From positions 1,116,001 to 1,180,000 of the forward strand of contig NZ_JPLZ01000006.1 in NCBI RefSeq assembly GCF_000735135.1: 64,000 nt of DNA, in the 5' to 3' direction. The notes beneath the pieces were generated by a model. It did not search any database. It was not told where the DNA came from and was given only the letters and a program-made list of their open reading frames with translations. Below, in pieces: positions 18,202 to 29,200 of this stretch (within the stretch, counting starts at the first letter, position 1; each line of letters starts with the position of its first letter). The position numbers were made by a program, and so were the translations under genes. Source of the DNA: Chryseobacterium sp. FH1. Its GTDB lineage: Bacteria; Bacteroidota; Bacteroidia; Flavobacteriales; Weeksellaceae.

Positions 18202-19248
18202 ATGATAAAGGAACTTGATCAAGATTTCAGTAGTCTTAATGAATATATCGGTCAACTTGCGCCAAGTAAGATCTTCATTTTGGTGGATGAAAATACGCAC
18301 GACCATTGCTTGCCAATCTTATTGCCCAACTTGGAAACCGACGCGCCATTCGAGATCATCGAAATCGAAGCGGGTGAGGAAAATAAAAACATCGGCACCG
18401 CAACCCAGCTTTGGGAAATATTCTCAGAAATGGAGGCGGATAGAAAATCGCTATTAATCAATCTCGGTGGAGGAGTGGTGACAGATATGGGTGGTTTTGT
18501 GGCTTCAACTTATAAAAGAGGATTCAAATTCATCAATATTCCTACGACTTTGCTTGCGATGTGTGACGCATCAATTGGTGGAAAAACGGGAATCGATCAT
18601 CAATTCCTAAAAAACATCATCGGAACTTTTGCATTGCCGGAAGGGATTTTCTTCTATCCAAAATTCCTTGAAACTTTGAAGTTTGAAGAACTCAGAAGTG
18701 GTTTTGCTGAGATGTTGAAACACGGTTTGATTGCAGATGCCAATCATTGGAATGAACTTATTTCATTAAATAAAATCTCACCAGAACATCTTTCGCCATT
18801 CATCAGCCGAAGTATGGCAATCAAAAATGAGGTGGTGACAAAGGATTTCAAAGAGGAAAATGTCCGTAAGACTCTCAACTTTGGTCATACGATTGGTCAC
18901 GCGGTGGAAAGTCTTTTTCTTCAAAAAGGGAATTTGATTCCACACGGAGAAGCTGTTGCGCTTGGAATGATCTGCGAAACGCACCTTGCATTTTTAGCTG
19001 GACTGATTGATGTTGATCATTCATCAACCATTATTACAAAGATCCAGCGATTTTTTCCTTACATCGATATTTCGGAGTTTAAGAATGAAGATATCACTAA
19101 TCTAATGTTCAACGACAAGAAAAATCTGGATGGAAATATCAATTTTTCATTGATCGATGGCATAGGAAGTTGTACTTATGATCAGAAATTACACGCTGAA
19201 CAGATCAATTTGACCTTGGATTTCTATAAAAATATCGAGGTTAATTAA
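18202..19248 (+). CDS. aroB: 3-dehydroquinate synthase
   Basis: A 348-residue NAD- and metal-dependent enzyme that converts DAHP to 3-dehydroquinate in the shikimate pathway. The NAD-binding GGGVVTDMGGFVASTYKRG (about 90-108) and PTTLLAMCDASIGGKTGID (about 114-132) are family signatures. Metal ligands are expected in FAEMLKHG (about 170-178), LNFGHTIGHAVE (about 227-238) and IPHGEAVALGM. It starts 14 bases after the broken toxin frame and may be read from the same transcript. It is cytosolic and complete. Confidence 0.95.
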   Translation: MIKELDQDFSSLNEYIGQLAPSKIFILVDENTHDHCLPILLPNLETDAPFEIIEIEAGEENKNIGTATQLWEIFSEMEADRKSLLINLGGGVVTDMGGFVASTYKRGFKFINIPTTLLAMCDASIGGKTGIDHQFLKNIIGTFALPEGIFFYPKFLETLKFEELRSGFAEMLKHGLIADANHWNELISLNKISPEHLSPFISRSMAIKNEVVTKDFKEENVRKTLNFGHTIGHAVESLFLQKGNLIPHGEAVALGMICETHLAFLAGLIDVDHSSTIITKIQRFFPYIDISEFKNEDITNLMFNDKKNLDGNINFSLIDGIGSCTYDQKLHAEQINLTLDFYKNIEVN

Positions 19249-19394
19249 TGATGTTATTCAATGAATATGATTTTTAAGAGATTGATAATTAATAATTTGT
19301 ATATTTTTTAGAACAGACTTCAAATATCAAAATAATTTTTGGCAAAGAATTTGGAAGTATCCTTCCCGTAAAACAAAAATTAAAATTTGATATT

Positions 19395-20075
19395 ATGAAA
19401 AAGTTATTTTTAGGATTAGGTTTAGTAGCAGGAACATTTGCTTTCGCTCAAACAAGTCCAACATTCGGTATTAAAGCAGGAGTCAACGTTTCATCTATTT
19501 CTGATGACGGATACGAAGATTCTAAATCAAAAGTAGGTTTTGCTGGTGGTTTGTTTTTAAACGCACCAATTTCTGAGCAATTCAGTATCCAACCAGAGGT
19601 GATGTATAGCCAGTTAGGTTCAAAAGTTACTAGTAGATACACCGGTACAGTTTTAGGAAATACAGTTGATTACAGAAGTGATGCAAAATTGAATTTGGAT
19701 TACATTACAGTTCCAATTATGTTTCAATTTAGAGCGACGCCACAATTTTATTTAGAAGCTGGTCCAGAGTTTGGTTTTTTGGTAAGTGCAAAAGCTAAGG
19801 ATATCAATACTACTCAAGTTAATGGTTCTACTTCAAACCAAAATACAAATACATCAGAGGATATCAAGGATTCTTTCAGTGGATTCAATATGGGAGCTGG
19901 TTTAGGTTTAGGATATGACATCACGCCAAACTTCGGTATCAACGCAAGATATGTAGCAGGATTCACTGATATCAACAAGAAAAATAATAACGAAGACGGA
20001 AATACTTCATTGCAAAATGATGGAAATAAAAACAGAAATAATAATTTCCAGGCAGGAGTTTACTTTAAATTCTAA
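19395..20075 (+). CDS. Outer-membrane beta-barrel protein (PorT-like, OMP_b-brl_2 type)
   Basis: A 226-residue protein with signal peptide MKKLFLGLGLVAGTFAFAQ. The mature part alternates polar and hydrophobic residues in strands: TFGIKAGVNVSSIS, FSIQPEVMYSQLGS, YITVPIMFQFRAT, FYLEAGPEFGFLVSA, and NNFQAGVYFKF, which ends in phenylalanine as outer-membrane barrels do. It resembles the 'porin family / outer membrane beta-barrel' proteins that are numerous in Flavobacteriia. Its function is not known. The next gene is a clear paralogue. Confidence 0.8.
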   Translation: MKKLFLGLGLVAGTFAFAQTSPTFGIKAGVNVSSISDDGYEDSKSKVGFAGGLFLNAPISEQFSIQPEVMYSQLGSKVTSRYTGTVLGNTVDYRSDAKLNLDYITVPIMFQFRATPQFYLEAGPEFGFLVSAKAKDINTTQVNGSTSNQNTNTSEDIKDSFSGFNMGAGLGLGYDITPNFGINARYVAGFTDINKKNNNEDGNTSLQNDGNKNRNNNFQAGVYFKF

Positions 20076-20098
20076 TATTACAAAATCTTAAATATTAC

Positions 20099-20126
20099 AA
20101 AAGGCCGATTAATTCGGTCTTTTTTC
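20099..20126 (+). terminator. Terminator between the two beta-barrel genes
   Basis: AAAGGCCGA pairs with TCGGTCTTT across a short loop and is followed by T residues. Confidence 0.65.
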
Positions 20127-20170
20127 GTTTCTTAATTTATATTTTTGTCAAGAATAAACAATTAATAGAT

Positions 20171-20767
20171 ATGAAGAAGGTTTTTCAGTTATTTGCTATT
20201 TCAGCAACATCATTAATTTATGCACAATCTTTTGGAGTAAAAGGAGGTGCCAATATTTCAACTATCAGCAAAGAAAGAAGCTGGGACGACACGAATGCCA
20301 GACTTGGATATTATGTAGGCGCTTATATGCACGCTCCTATCAACAGTATTTTCAGCATTCAGCCAGAGGTGCTTTACAATAGTGTTGGTGTGAAATATGA
20401 AAATGGAAGAGCATCTCATACATTAGGCCTGGATTATGTTTCGGTTCCGATAATGTTTCAATTTGAGCTTATTCCAAAATTTTATGTTGAAGCTGGTCCA
20501 CAGATGTCTTTTCTAATAGGAAATAGTGATAGAAACAAAACGGATGATGTTGTGACAATTAAGAAATATAGAAACAATTCCAATTACAACAATTTTGATC
20601 TTAGTGGAGGCGTAGGACTGGGTTTTAGAATTAATAATATCACGATTGGAGCCAGATATTTGGTTGGCTTCACTGATATTAAAAAATCAGGATCTACGAC
20701 TTGGAGCAATGATGACAAGCAACTTCGTAATAATGCTTTACAAATCGGATTGCAATACGGATTTTAA
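20171..20767 (+). CDS. Outer-membrane beta-barrel protein (second copy)
   Basis: A 198-residue paralogue of the preceding barrel. It has a signal peptide (MKKVFQLFAISATSLIYAQ) and matching strands (FGVKGGANISTIS, FSIQPEVLYNSVG, YVSVPIMFQFELI, FYVEAGPQMSFLIG). The last strand, LQIGLQYGF, ends in phenylalanine. Loops are shorter than in the first copy. Function unknown. It converges with the metalloprotease gene across a strong bidirectional hairpin. Confidence 0.8.
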   Translation: MKKVFQLFAISATSLIYAQSFGVKGGANISTISKERSWDDTNARLGYYVGAYMHAPINSIFSIQPEVLYNSVGVKYENGRASHTLGLDYVSVPIMFQFELIPKFYVEAGPQMSFLIGNSDRNKTDDVVTIKKYRNNSNYNNFDLSGGVGLGFRINNITIGARYLVGFTDIKKSGSTTWSNDDKQLRNNALQIGLQYGF

Positions 20768-20785
20768 ATCTTTAGTTTTTCAAAA

Positions 20786-20821
20786 ATCAAAAAGACCAAC
20801 TGCGAAGTTGGTCTTTTTGAT
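20786..20821. terminator. Bidirectional terminator between convergent genes
   Basis: A perfect 16-bp stem (ATCAAAAAGACCAACT and its complement) around loop GCGA, with A and T tracts on both sides. It can serve the beta-barrel gene and the metalloprotease gene. Confidence 0.9.
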
Positions 20822-20840
20822 TTAGTACTATTGTAATTAA

Positions 20841-23063
20841 TTATTTAACAATAAGATTTTTACTAGTAGTTTCTCCGTTGTTAGAAATTACGATTCTGTA
20901 AGTTCCGGTTTTCAAAGTAGAAATGTTAAGTTGAGTTTTGTCATTTTCCAAAGATCCATTCGAAATTAATTTTCCAGAAAGATCAAGAATCTGATAAGCT
21001 GCTCCCTTAGCTACATTTTTCAAAGAGATATTAACCTCACCTTTTGCAGGGTTTGGATAGATTGTGAATCCTTTGTTGAATGCTGCTTCGCTAACGGCCA
21101 AAACTTCTTTGATTCTGAAAGGAGAAGAGTTAACTGCCAAATATACATTGTTTACCGCTTTGATCATAATTCTTGCATTGTTAACAGATAGATTTGGAAG
21201 CACTACGCTTGCAGAACCATTATTTGGGAATTCACCTAAAACAGTTGCAAAGGTAAGTCCTGAATCGGTTGATAATAGAATCTGAACATTTGATGTATTG
21301 ATAGGAGCAATATTAGTTCCTGCAACATCCCAAGTAACTGTAGTTGCTTCTCCACCGTTGTATTCTACATTGGTTGTCTGAGAAGTCACTTTGAAAGGTC
21401 CTGTGTTAGCAACAGTTAAAAGCATCATATCTCTAGCTGTCTGATTTCCAGTAGGCTTATTGTCATTAACTAATAATGAGAAATTAAAGAATCTTGCTAC
21501 AGTTGGGATTACTTCCCATTTCGGATTTAAAATATTTGATACGATTGAAGGAAGGTTAGGAAAGTATCTCTGATTAGATGCTGTTGGCAAATAAGATCTG
21601 AAAACAGGTCCCATTGTTCCAGTTTCTATTGGAGGTTGTACATTACTTGTTGTATCAGTTTGTTCCCAAAGATAAGAAAGAGCATCTCCATCAGGATCGG
21701 TACCAGCACCAGTAAGAACAAATGCAGTTCCATAAGGGATTGTATAGTCAAGGCCTGCATCAGCAGTAGGGACGGCATTATTATTTGGTGTCTTTACAGA
21801 ACAATCAGCCGGTCTGCTGATAAAACCATACATTTCATTTACACTCACAGAGTGGAAATAAGGATCACTATTTCTTTGAACATTAAGGTTTGCACCGCAA
21901 ATACCTGCATAAGCCATGATTGTGCTACCACTACCTGGCTCAACTGAAGTAGATCCATTTTCATTACCGCCACAACTTCTGAAAGTGTGATTACCTCCAA
22001 ATTGGTGTCCAATTTCATGAGCAACATAATCAATGTTAAAAGCATCATTTATCGGAGAGTTTGTCCCTGTTGTTCCTCTTGCTTTAGATCCCGCTAAACA
22101 AGGAGACCGTAATTGAGCTACACCGCCTGATGCCGTACTGAAAACGTGGCCAATATCATAGTTTGCACTTCCAATTATGTTATCACAAACAGTTTGATTT
22201 TCGTTTAAGATTGGGTAAGATGGTGCGGGGTTGTTATTTGTAAAATTATCAGAATCAATAAAAATAATTTGATCATTGTTCGGTACTAAAACCATCGTGA
22301 GAGATAATGTTTTTTCATAAACACCATTTACTCTGGTCATAGAAGCATTCATCGCAGCTAAAACCGCTGCTTTTTTCTGCTCCGTTGTTCCACCGCTAAG
22401 GCCCGCTCTATTTACGTGAAATGCAGAGTATTCTATTGTACAAGCTAGTGCCAGTCTGTATGTTCTAAGTTGTCCATCTCTTACTAATGGCGCTTTTGAA
22501 GCAACTTCTGGTGCTGAACTTGGCATTGCATCTTCTTCAAATCCACAGTTGAAGGTTTTAGGGTCAGTTGGCAAATTACTTCTTTTGTAAACAATGAAAG
22601 TAGATGCGTCATTGGTATAAGTATCAAGATAGCTAACTTCCCAATTATCAAAGTACATAATGTTGATCCCATCAAAAGGAGAAGTACTGAATCTAATTGT
22701 ATTCTCCGGATGTCCTTTTTGATAACCAACATAAGAGTTGATCCCTTTGTATTTAGCAGATAATTCCTTTGACAATGTTGGTGCTTCTTTTACCACATAA
22801 TCTACCAATTTACCAGTCGCTGTAGGAAATTTTAAAACAAAATTTTCATTGCTAGACTCTCTACTTGGCGCTTTTGCTAGTTCTGATTGTAACCCTTCAA
22901 CATTAAGACTGTAAAGTTTATATTCTGTTGGGGTAGTAGTTCTTTCTTTTAGAGCAACTTTTCCGAAGGTGTTTACATTTTGGACTTGATTCCAAAAGTT
23001 CTTTTGAGCACTCAGCATAAAAGACGCCATTATGCCAGTGACCGTTAATAGTTGTTTAACCAT
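20841..23063 (-). CDS. T9SS-exported reprolysin-like (M12B) metalloprotease
   Basis: A 740-residue secreted zinc protease. A signal peptide (1-19) is followed by a propeptide-like region to about 200. The catalytic domain spans about 200-420, with HEIGHQFGGNH (about 343-353, three zinc histidines and the glutamate). A downstream IMAYAGICG supplies the Met-turn. A PKD-like beta-sandwich (about 435-540: DYTIPYGTAFVLTGAGTDPD) follows, then another beta domain. A type A T9SS sorting domain occupies the last 75 residues (IYPNPAKGEVNISLKN through LNISTLKTGTYRIVI). It is therefore expected at the cell surface or outside. Similar proteases are common in Chryseobacterium. Confidence 0.88.
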   Translation of the reverse strand: MVKQLLTVTGIMASFMLSAQKNFWNQVQNVNTFGKVALKERTTTPTEYKLYSLNVEGLQSELAKAPSRESSNENFVLKFPTATGKLVDYVVKEAPTLSKELSAKYKGINSYVGYQKGHPENTIRFSTSPFDGINIMYFDNWEVSYLDTYTNDASTFIVYKRSNLPTDPKTFNCGFEEDAMPSSAPEVASKAPLVRDGQLRTYRLALACTIEYSAFHVNRAGLSGGTTEQKKAAVLAAMNASMTRVNGVYEKTLSLTMVLVPNNDQIIFIDSDNFTNNNPAPSYPILNENQTVCDNIIGSANYDIGHVFSTASGGVAQLRSPCLAGSKARGTTGTNSPINDAFNIDYVAHEIGHQFGGNHTFRSCGGNENGSTSVEPGSGSTIMAYAGICGANLNVQRNSDPYFHSVSVNEMYGFISRPADCSVKTPNNNAVPTADAGLDYTIPYGTAFVLTGAGTDPDGDALSYLWEQTDTTSNVQPPIETGTMGPVFRSYLPTASNQRYFPNLPSIVSNILNPKWEVIPTVARFFNFSLLVNDNKPTGNQTARDMMLLTVANTGPFKVTSQTTNVEYNGGEATTVTWDVAGTNIAPINTSNVQILLSTDSGLTFATVLGEFPNNGSASVVLPNLSVNNARIMIKAVNNVYLAVNSSPFRIKEVLAVSEAAFNKGFTIYPNPAKGEVNISLKNVAKGAAYQILDLSGKLISNGSLENDKTQLNISTLKTGTYRIVISNNGETTSKNLIVK

Positions 23064-23215
23064 AATTAATAAATTTAGTATTTAATTTTTCTTAAAATTA
23101 AGTTGATAATCTGTGCTTTATTTAGAAATTTTAAATTAAGTATTTTAGAAATTGATAAAAATTAACCTAATCGTTCTAATATTAAATAAAATCAGACGAT
23201 AAAAATATAAAAAAA

Positions 23216-23239
23216 CAACCAAATATTTCTATTTGGTTG
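23216..23239 (-). terminator. Terminator after the first macroglobulin-like gene
   Basis: Perfect 10-bp stem CAACCAAATA/TATTTGGTTG with loop TTTC. On the minus strand it runs into a T tract (A residues at 23211-23215 on the plus strand). Confidence 0.75.
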
Positions 23240-23265
23240 CTATTTTAACATTTTAAAAATTCATT

Positions 23266-26200
23266 TTATTCTGAGATTTCCACCATACTTCCCTGCGTAT
23301 GCGCATTCATCTGCGGTGCATAGTAGTTTTGAAGCGTTGCAATGCCACTGGAGAAATTACCGGATGCGTTCGCGACCAAATCATAGTCAAATATATAATC
23401 TCCTTTCGGCATATTTTGAATATAAAAATTCGTGGAAGCATCTTTTGTAGATTGATAATAGCCTAAATTATTCTTCCATTGGTATTTGGAAATAACATCT
23501 AAAGGCTCAAAACCAGACGCTCGCATATCTTTTAAATGCACAAACGACATAGGACGATCGGTATTTAAGATCATACGAATGGTAACAATATCTCCCACTT
23601 TTAAAGGTGAATTTTCGGTGATTTTCATCAATTGCTCCCCATTTTCAGTTTTTATTTTTTTGTAGAATTCTTTGGTGATAGCAATATAAGATTCTGAGGA
23701 TTTTATTTGATCCAAATCTTCATAATACTGCCAGAAAATACCACCTTGCGCAATTCCCGGTCCTGGTTTAGAAATGGTGATTGTACCTAAAGATTGGTTC
23801 AAAACTTCGGATTTGATGGCTTTCTTGATATATCCAGTTGCCCTCTCCCCAGCCCTCTCAGAATGAGGAGCGATCACGTCGATGTTTTTTCCTCCCCAAA
23901 CTACCGTGGCTTTGTCTGCTTCATCGTTAGTCCATGATTTTCCAGAATTCATGAAAATGTAAATAATTTCTGCTGTTGCACGAGAGGTTCCCCAAGAATT
24001 CACTTCTTTTTGTGTCGCCAACCAAATTTTCGCTTCTTCTATAAAGTTTTGGTCTTGTGGCGAAAGTTTTGCAACGGCTTCTATCGCTCCCGCTTGATTT
24101 ACAGTTTTAGAACTATACCAGCCCCAGTCGTTGAAATTTTGCTTCCAATAAGTTCCCTGAGTTTCTGTATCTGTAGAAGTCTCTTTTAAATAATTCAGGA
24201 TTTTTTTGGATTCCTTTTTCATTCCATAATCATCGAAAAGCAATGCGGCCCGATGGATTCCGAAGAAGGTAAAATCTGAAAATCTTGCCACTTTTCCTTT
24301 TTCCATCACCTCTTTTTTTATTGTTGCGCCTTTTCCACTCAGTGGATATTCTTTCTCCCAGAAATTACGACTGTATAGATAATCTATGGCGAAATCGCTC
24401 CAAGGATTATTTTTCTTTTCATCCCATTCCTTTTCGATAAAATTGTCCACATAACTGATTAATCTGGAAACCATTTGCTTTTGCCCAGATTGATACTCTG
24501 ATGTATTTCCCTTCAACCAGCCATTTATTTTTCCTAAATTATTTAAAATGTAAATAGAACTATAATAAGAGCTATTATAGCCGGGAAGCCAAGGAAATCC
24601 GCCATCGCTGTTTTGATACCTCAACAATCTTTCCCAATCTTCGTTGATGGAATTTTTCATTTGATGGGTATCAAAAAGTCTTGCAACACGCTTCATTTGG
24701 TCTTCTTCGTTTTCAGATTGTAAAACCCACGGCGTTTCCTCCACAAGCAGTTGTTTCAATTCCTGATTTTTTTCTAAGTTGCTTTTCAGTAGATCTTTAT
24801 CTTGATATTCCTTAAAGATTTTTTCCATTTTAGGATTTGCTTTGAAGATTTCCGAAGCAACCACATCTGCAAACCACGCATTAAAAATGCCGTCTGAACT
24901 GATGTTCAACTCAGCATTCAAATCTGGCAAAGCAAAAATAATCTCCCAAACCGGATTGGTAGAAAGTTCCAAGGTATTGGAATAATTGACTAAAGTTTTT
25001 GAAGTGGTTTCTTTTAAATTTTTAATGGTAAAAGTTTTTGTTTGCCCTTCTTTTACGAAAATCGGTTGTGTATCTGTAACCAGCATTCTGTTGGGTAAAA
25101 CGGCAATTGCATTTTGTTCACCATCCGAAAAACTTCCTGCTTTTGCTGTGATTCGGGCAATGATTGAAGGTGTTTTTCCGTAAGGTGTTTTCAATTTCCA
25201 ACTGACTACATTGCTGGTTTTAGCTTTTAAATTAAAATTTTGTTTGCTGTTGATGATTTCATATTGATAAGTAATATCTTCGTTGGTAAGCGCATCCAGA
25301 ATTTGCACAGTTGCTTCCCCATCCAAATCCGTTTCCAGCAAACTTGAGATTTTTGATTGCAAAACCAACTCATCGCCTTCACGCAAAAATCTGGGGTAAT
25401 TTGGAGTGACAGAAAAATCTTTTTGCGTAGCAACATCTTGCTCCAAAGTCGTTGCATTTCCGTCTTTGGTGTGAGCCAGGAACATCGTTTTCCATTTCGT
25501 CAATGCTTCGGGTGCATCAAATTCAAAAGAGATATTTCCTTTTTGATCTGTCACCAAATTGGGATAAAAGAAAGCCGTTTCATTCAGGTTTTCCCTGACT
25601 TTTATTTTTTCTTCTTCTTTTATTTTTTCTGCAATTTTATCAGTATTATCTTCTTTTTCTTTTTTATCAAATCTGGAAGTGCTTTTTAACGCACCTGTTG
25701 CTTCCGATGCATAAAGTGAACTTGGTTTCGGGCAACCCTGGTACTGTGACAAACCAGGAACGGTGGGACATGCATCGTCTGCATCAGTGACGCCATCTCC
25801 ATCTGTATCATTATGAATAACCATATTGTACCCTTTCAAAAGTTCATAGAAAAAATTTCTGCTGAACCAATTAAAATCTGGTGAGTAAGGAAATGGAAAA
25901 TTAAGATGTTTCCGATAGTGCGTATCATAAATTTGCTTCAAACCAGAAGAATTGCTGTAATCTTTAAAAATATAAAGCGGACGATAGATTTTTTGCCAAT
26001 CGTATTTATTAACTACAAATTTATCTAAAGATTTATCATACATATTCACTAAAACTTCTGCTGTCACGTTGAGCGGAGTTGAAGCGTTCTTTTTATCCTC
26101 GGAAACTTTAATGCTCCATTTTTCTTTTGAATTAGGTTCAATTTTATCTCGGAAAGATGTAATTTCTATTTTTAAAGGAATTTCGTCTGGTTTAATGTTA

Positions 26201-29200
26201 AGGTCCGTAAACTCATTTTGCAAATCATTAAAACCAACCACACCAATCTGATAGTTCAGTTTTGTGATGTCTTTGTCGGTCGGGATTTTAACATCATATT
26301 TCAAAACGCCATTTCGGAATTTTTTGATTTCGGTCGTCGTTTTTCCATTTCCGTCTTGGATGTAAATCGTTCCGGTCGCATTTGGAATTGCACTATACGC
26401 ATACATTCTTGCCGTTTTTCCACGTTCGAAATCTCCTTTTGGTTTCATCAATTTCAAAAATGGAAACTGATTTTTCTCCAGTTTTCTTTCGTTCCAAACT
26501 TCGAATGTTTGCACAGATTTTATAGTGTCTTTTCCTTCGATGTTGGAAATTACCAATTCATAATAAGCAGGTTTCAGTTTACCTAGATTCAGTTTTTCGC
26601 CGGAAGTATTTTTGGAAATAACTTTTTCTTTTTTCCAATTTTTTTGAGTTTTATTTTCATCATAAAAGTCGTGTGGAAATTTGTTGATAAAATCTTCTTC
26701 AGTCAATTTTGGAAGATTTTGAACCGCGTTTTTAAAATTATTTCTAATGATTCTTGCAGGTTCTTTTAATTCAAACAATTCTACTTGATAGGTTTTATTT
26801 AAAATCTGGTCGTTGTAGTTTTTCGTTTTCACTTGGGCAAAAATTTCATCAGAATTAAAGACTTCGCAAATTCTGTCGACTTCAAAATAATGGGAAACCG
26901 TCGCCACTTTCACATCTTTCTTTTCGCTTTGGGTCTCGCCGGAAATATCGGTTACAGAAGCATTGATTTCATAATTATCGATTTGAATTCCGTCGATTTT
27001 TTCATTTTTTTTCAAATCTACTTTTATGGTAAATTCTCCTTTGTCATTGGTTTTCGATTTCCCCAAAATTGAATTTTCTGTTGTGTGATTTTGCGGATAC
27101 CACCAGAAATATCTCCAGCGAATATTTCGTTTTTTGATTTCATAATTCACATCCACATTTCCCAACGGAACGCCTGAAAAAGAAATAGCTTTTCCTTTGA
27201 GTTCAATGGTTTGTCCATATTTGTATTCGTCTTTCAAATCATCAAAAACAATTTCAAATTTGGGTCTTTTGTATTCTTCTACTGCGAAATATTTTTGACT
27301 TCCATAAGGATAATCTTTCACCTGAATTCTAAATTTACCATTCAATAAACCCTTTGGCAAAATGAAACTTCCTTGCGTGGAGCCAAATTCGTTCGTGACT
27401 AATTTTTGTGTGGCGACTTCTTTATTATTCGCATCAAATAAAGCAATTTCTACAGGATAATTGGGAACTACAATATCTTTTTTCTTCTCTTCTTTGGTCA
27501 AAATAGCTTTGAAATAGACGGTTTGGCCAGGTCTGTAAATGGCTCTGTCAAGAAATATTTGAGAAATTTCGCGGTCGTAATAGTTTTCTCTATCATATTC
27601 GTAGGTCGCAAAAAGATTGGTATCATTGGTTGCAGGATTTTGAACAATGAAAGACTGAAAATAGCCTTCATAATTTCTAAAATTCAAACTATCAATTTTA
27701 AAAGTGCCATCTTTTTTAGTTTTAACAAAATGTTTTTTTTCAATATCATGGTAATAATTGTTTACAGGAACAATATCCAAACGATTTTGTTGATTGGCTT
27801 TTCCGTCTTCGCTTTTCACCCATTGAAGGTCGAGCTTTGGTTGATCTTTGTTGAGAACCACAACTCGGGAGTCCGAAACGAAAAAAAGCAAATATTGAAA
27901 TTCCTTTTTCTCAATATTTTCATATTTCGCATAGTAGATTCCTCTTTCCAAAGGCTTCAAGTCCAAAGCCGTTTTTTTGGTTGAAAAGTCTCCGAGATTT
28001 GGAAGTGAAATGGTTTCAGTTCTGATCAATCTTGATTCAATCTTCTTGTCAATTCCTACAGATCCGTAATAATCGAAATCTCCAATTCCGAAATATTCCA
28101 GTCCATGAATGAATTTTAAATTCTTGTTAAGATTGTCAATCTTGAAAATCTCCAACTTTAATTGGGAAATATTTGCATGTTCTGCAACCAAATGAATTGG
28201 TTTTTCTGGTTCAATATTATATTGATATTGCAGTTTCATCGAAGCTTGGGTAATGGTATTTTCTAAATTAATGATATTGTTCAAAAATTTGGAAGTTGGA
28301 AATTCGATTTTTGTCTTTCTTAAAATTTCTACCGCACTTTTCTTTTCGTTTTTATCACTTAAAATAGATGCAATATCATGTGCAATAAAAATTTTGTAAT
28401 CGCCATTGATATTAGAATTTAAAAGCGTTTGCAGTTCTGGTAATTTATCTTTTGTTAAGCTTTTACCAGCATTAAAATTAATTTTTTGATGCTGAAAATA
28501 CAATTTGGAATTTCCAGTATTGCGATCAATCAATTGGTCGTAAAGCGAAATGATTTTTGCATCGTTTATTTTCTTTTCATCATTCGTGAAAATATAATTG
28601 CTTTGTAAATAATTGATATACTGATTGTTTTTCCACTCATAAATTGTATTGTAAAACTGGAAATCCCTATCTCCTTCAAAGATGGGTGAGAATTTTTCGA
28701 GTTTTATATTTTTTAATTCAGAATTTTTTGTTTCAAAATAGACAAATTCTTTATTGAAGAAATTTTTAAAATCCAGTTTTGTCCACAATTCAATTTCCGA
28801 AATTTTTCCGTTATCACTGTTGATTCTTTGTACAATTTTCCAGGAATTTTGTTCAAAATAATCTTTTACAAATTCCATTTTCAAAACCTCAAAAAGCAAA
28901 AGATCATCCCCTTTTAATAATTTTTCCGTCTTTTCAATTTTTGCAAAAAACACCGATGACAAATCATTTTTAGCATCGTCTTTAGTATCTTTTGTGATGG
29001 CGAACTCCGCCTTCAAAGAGCGAATTAATTGTGCATCGTCTCTATCTTTAATCGCTTGATTTTGGATTTCAATAATCAGTGGTAAGCTTGATTTATATAA
29101 GCCTTCGCTATAACTTTCTGCGACTTTTCTCCATTTCGTTTCGTAGAAATTTTGAGAAAATGCGATGATTGAACATAATAACGAAAATAGAAGAGAAAGT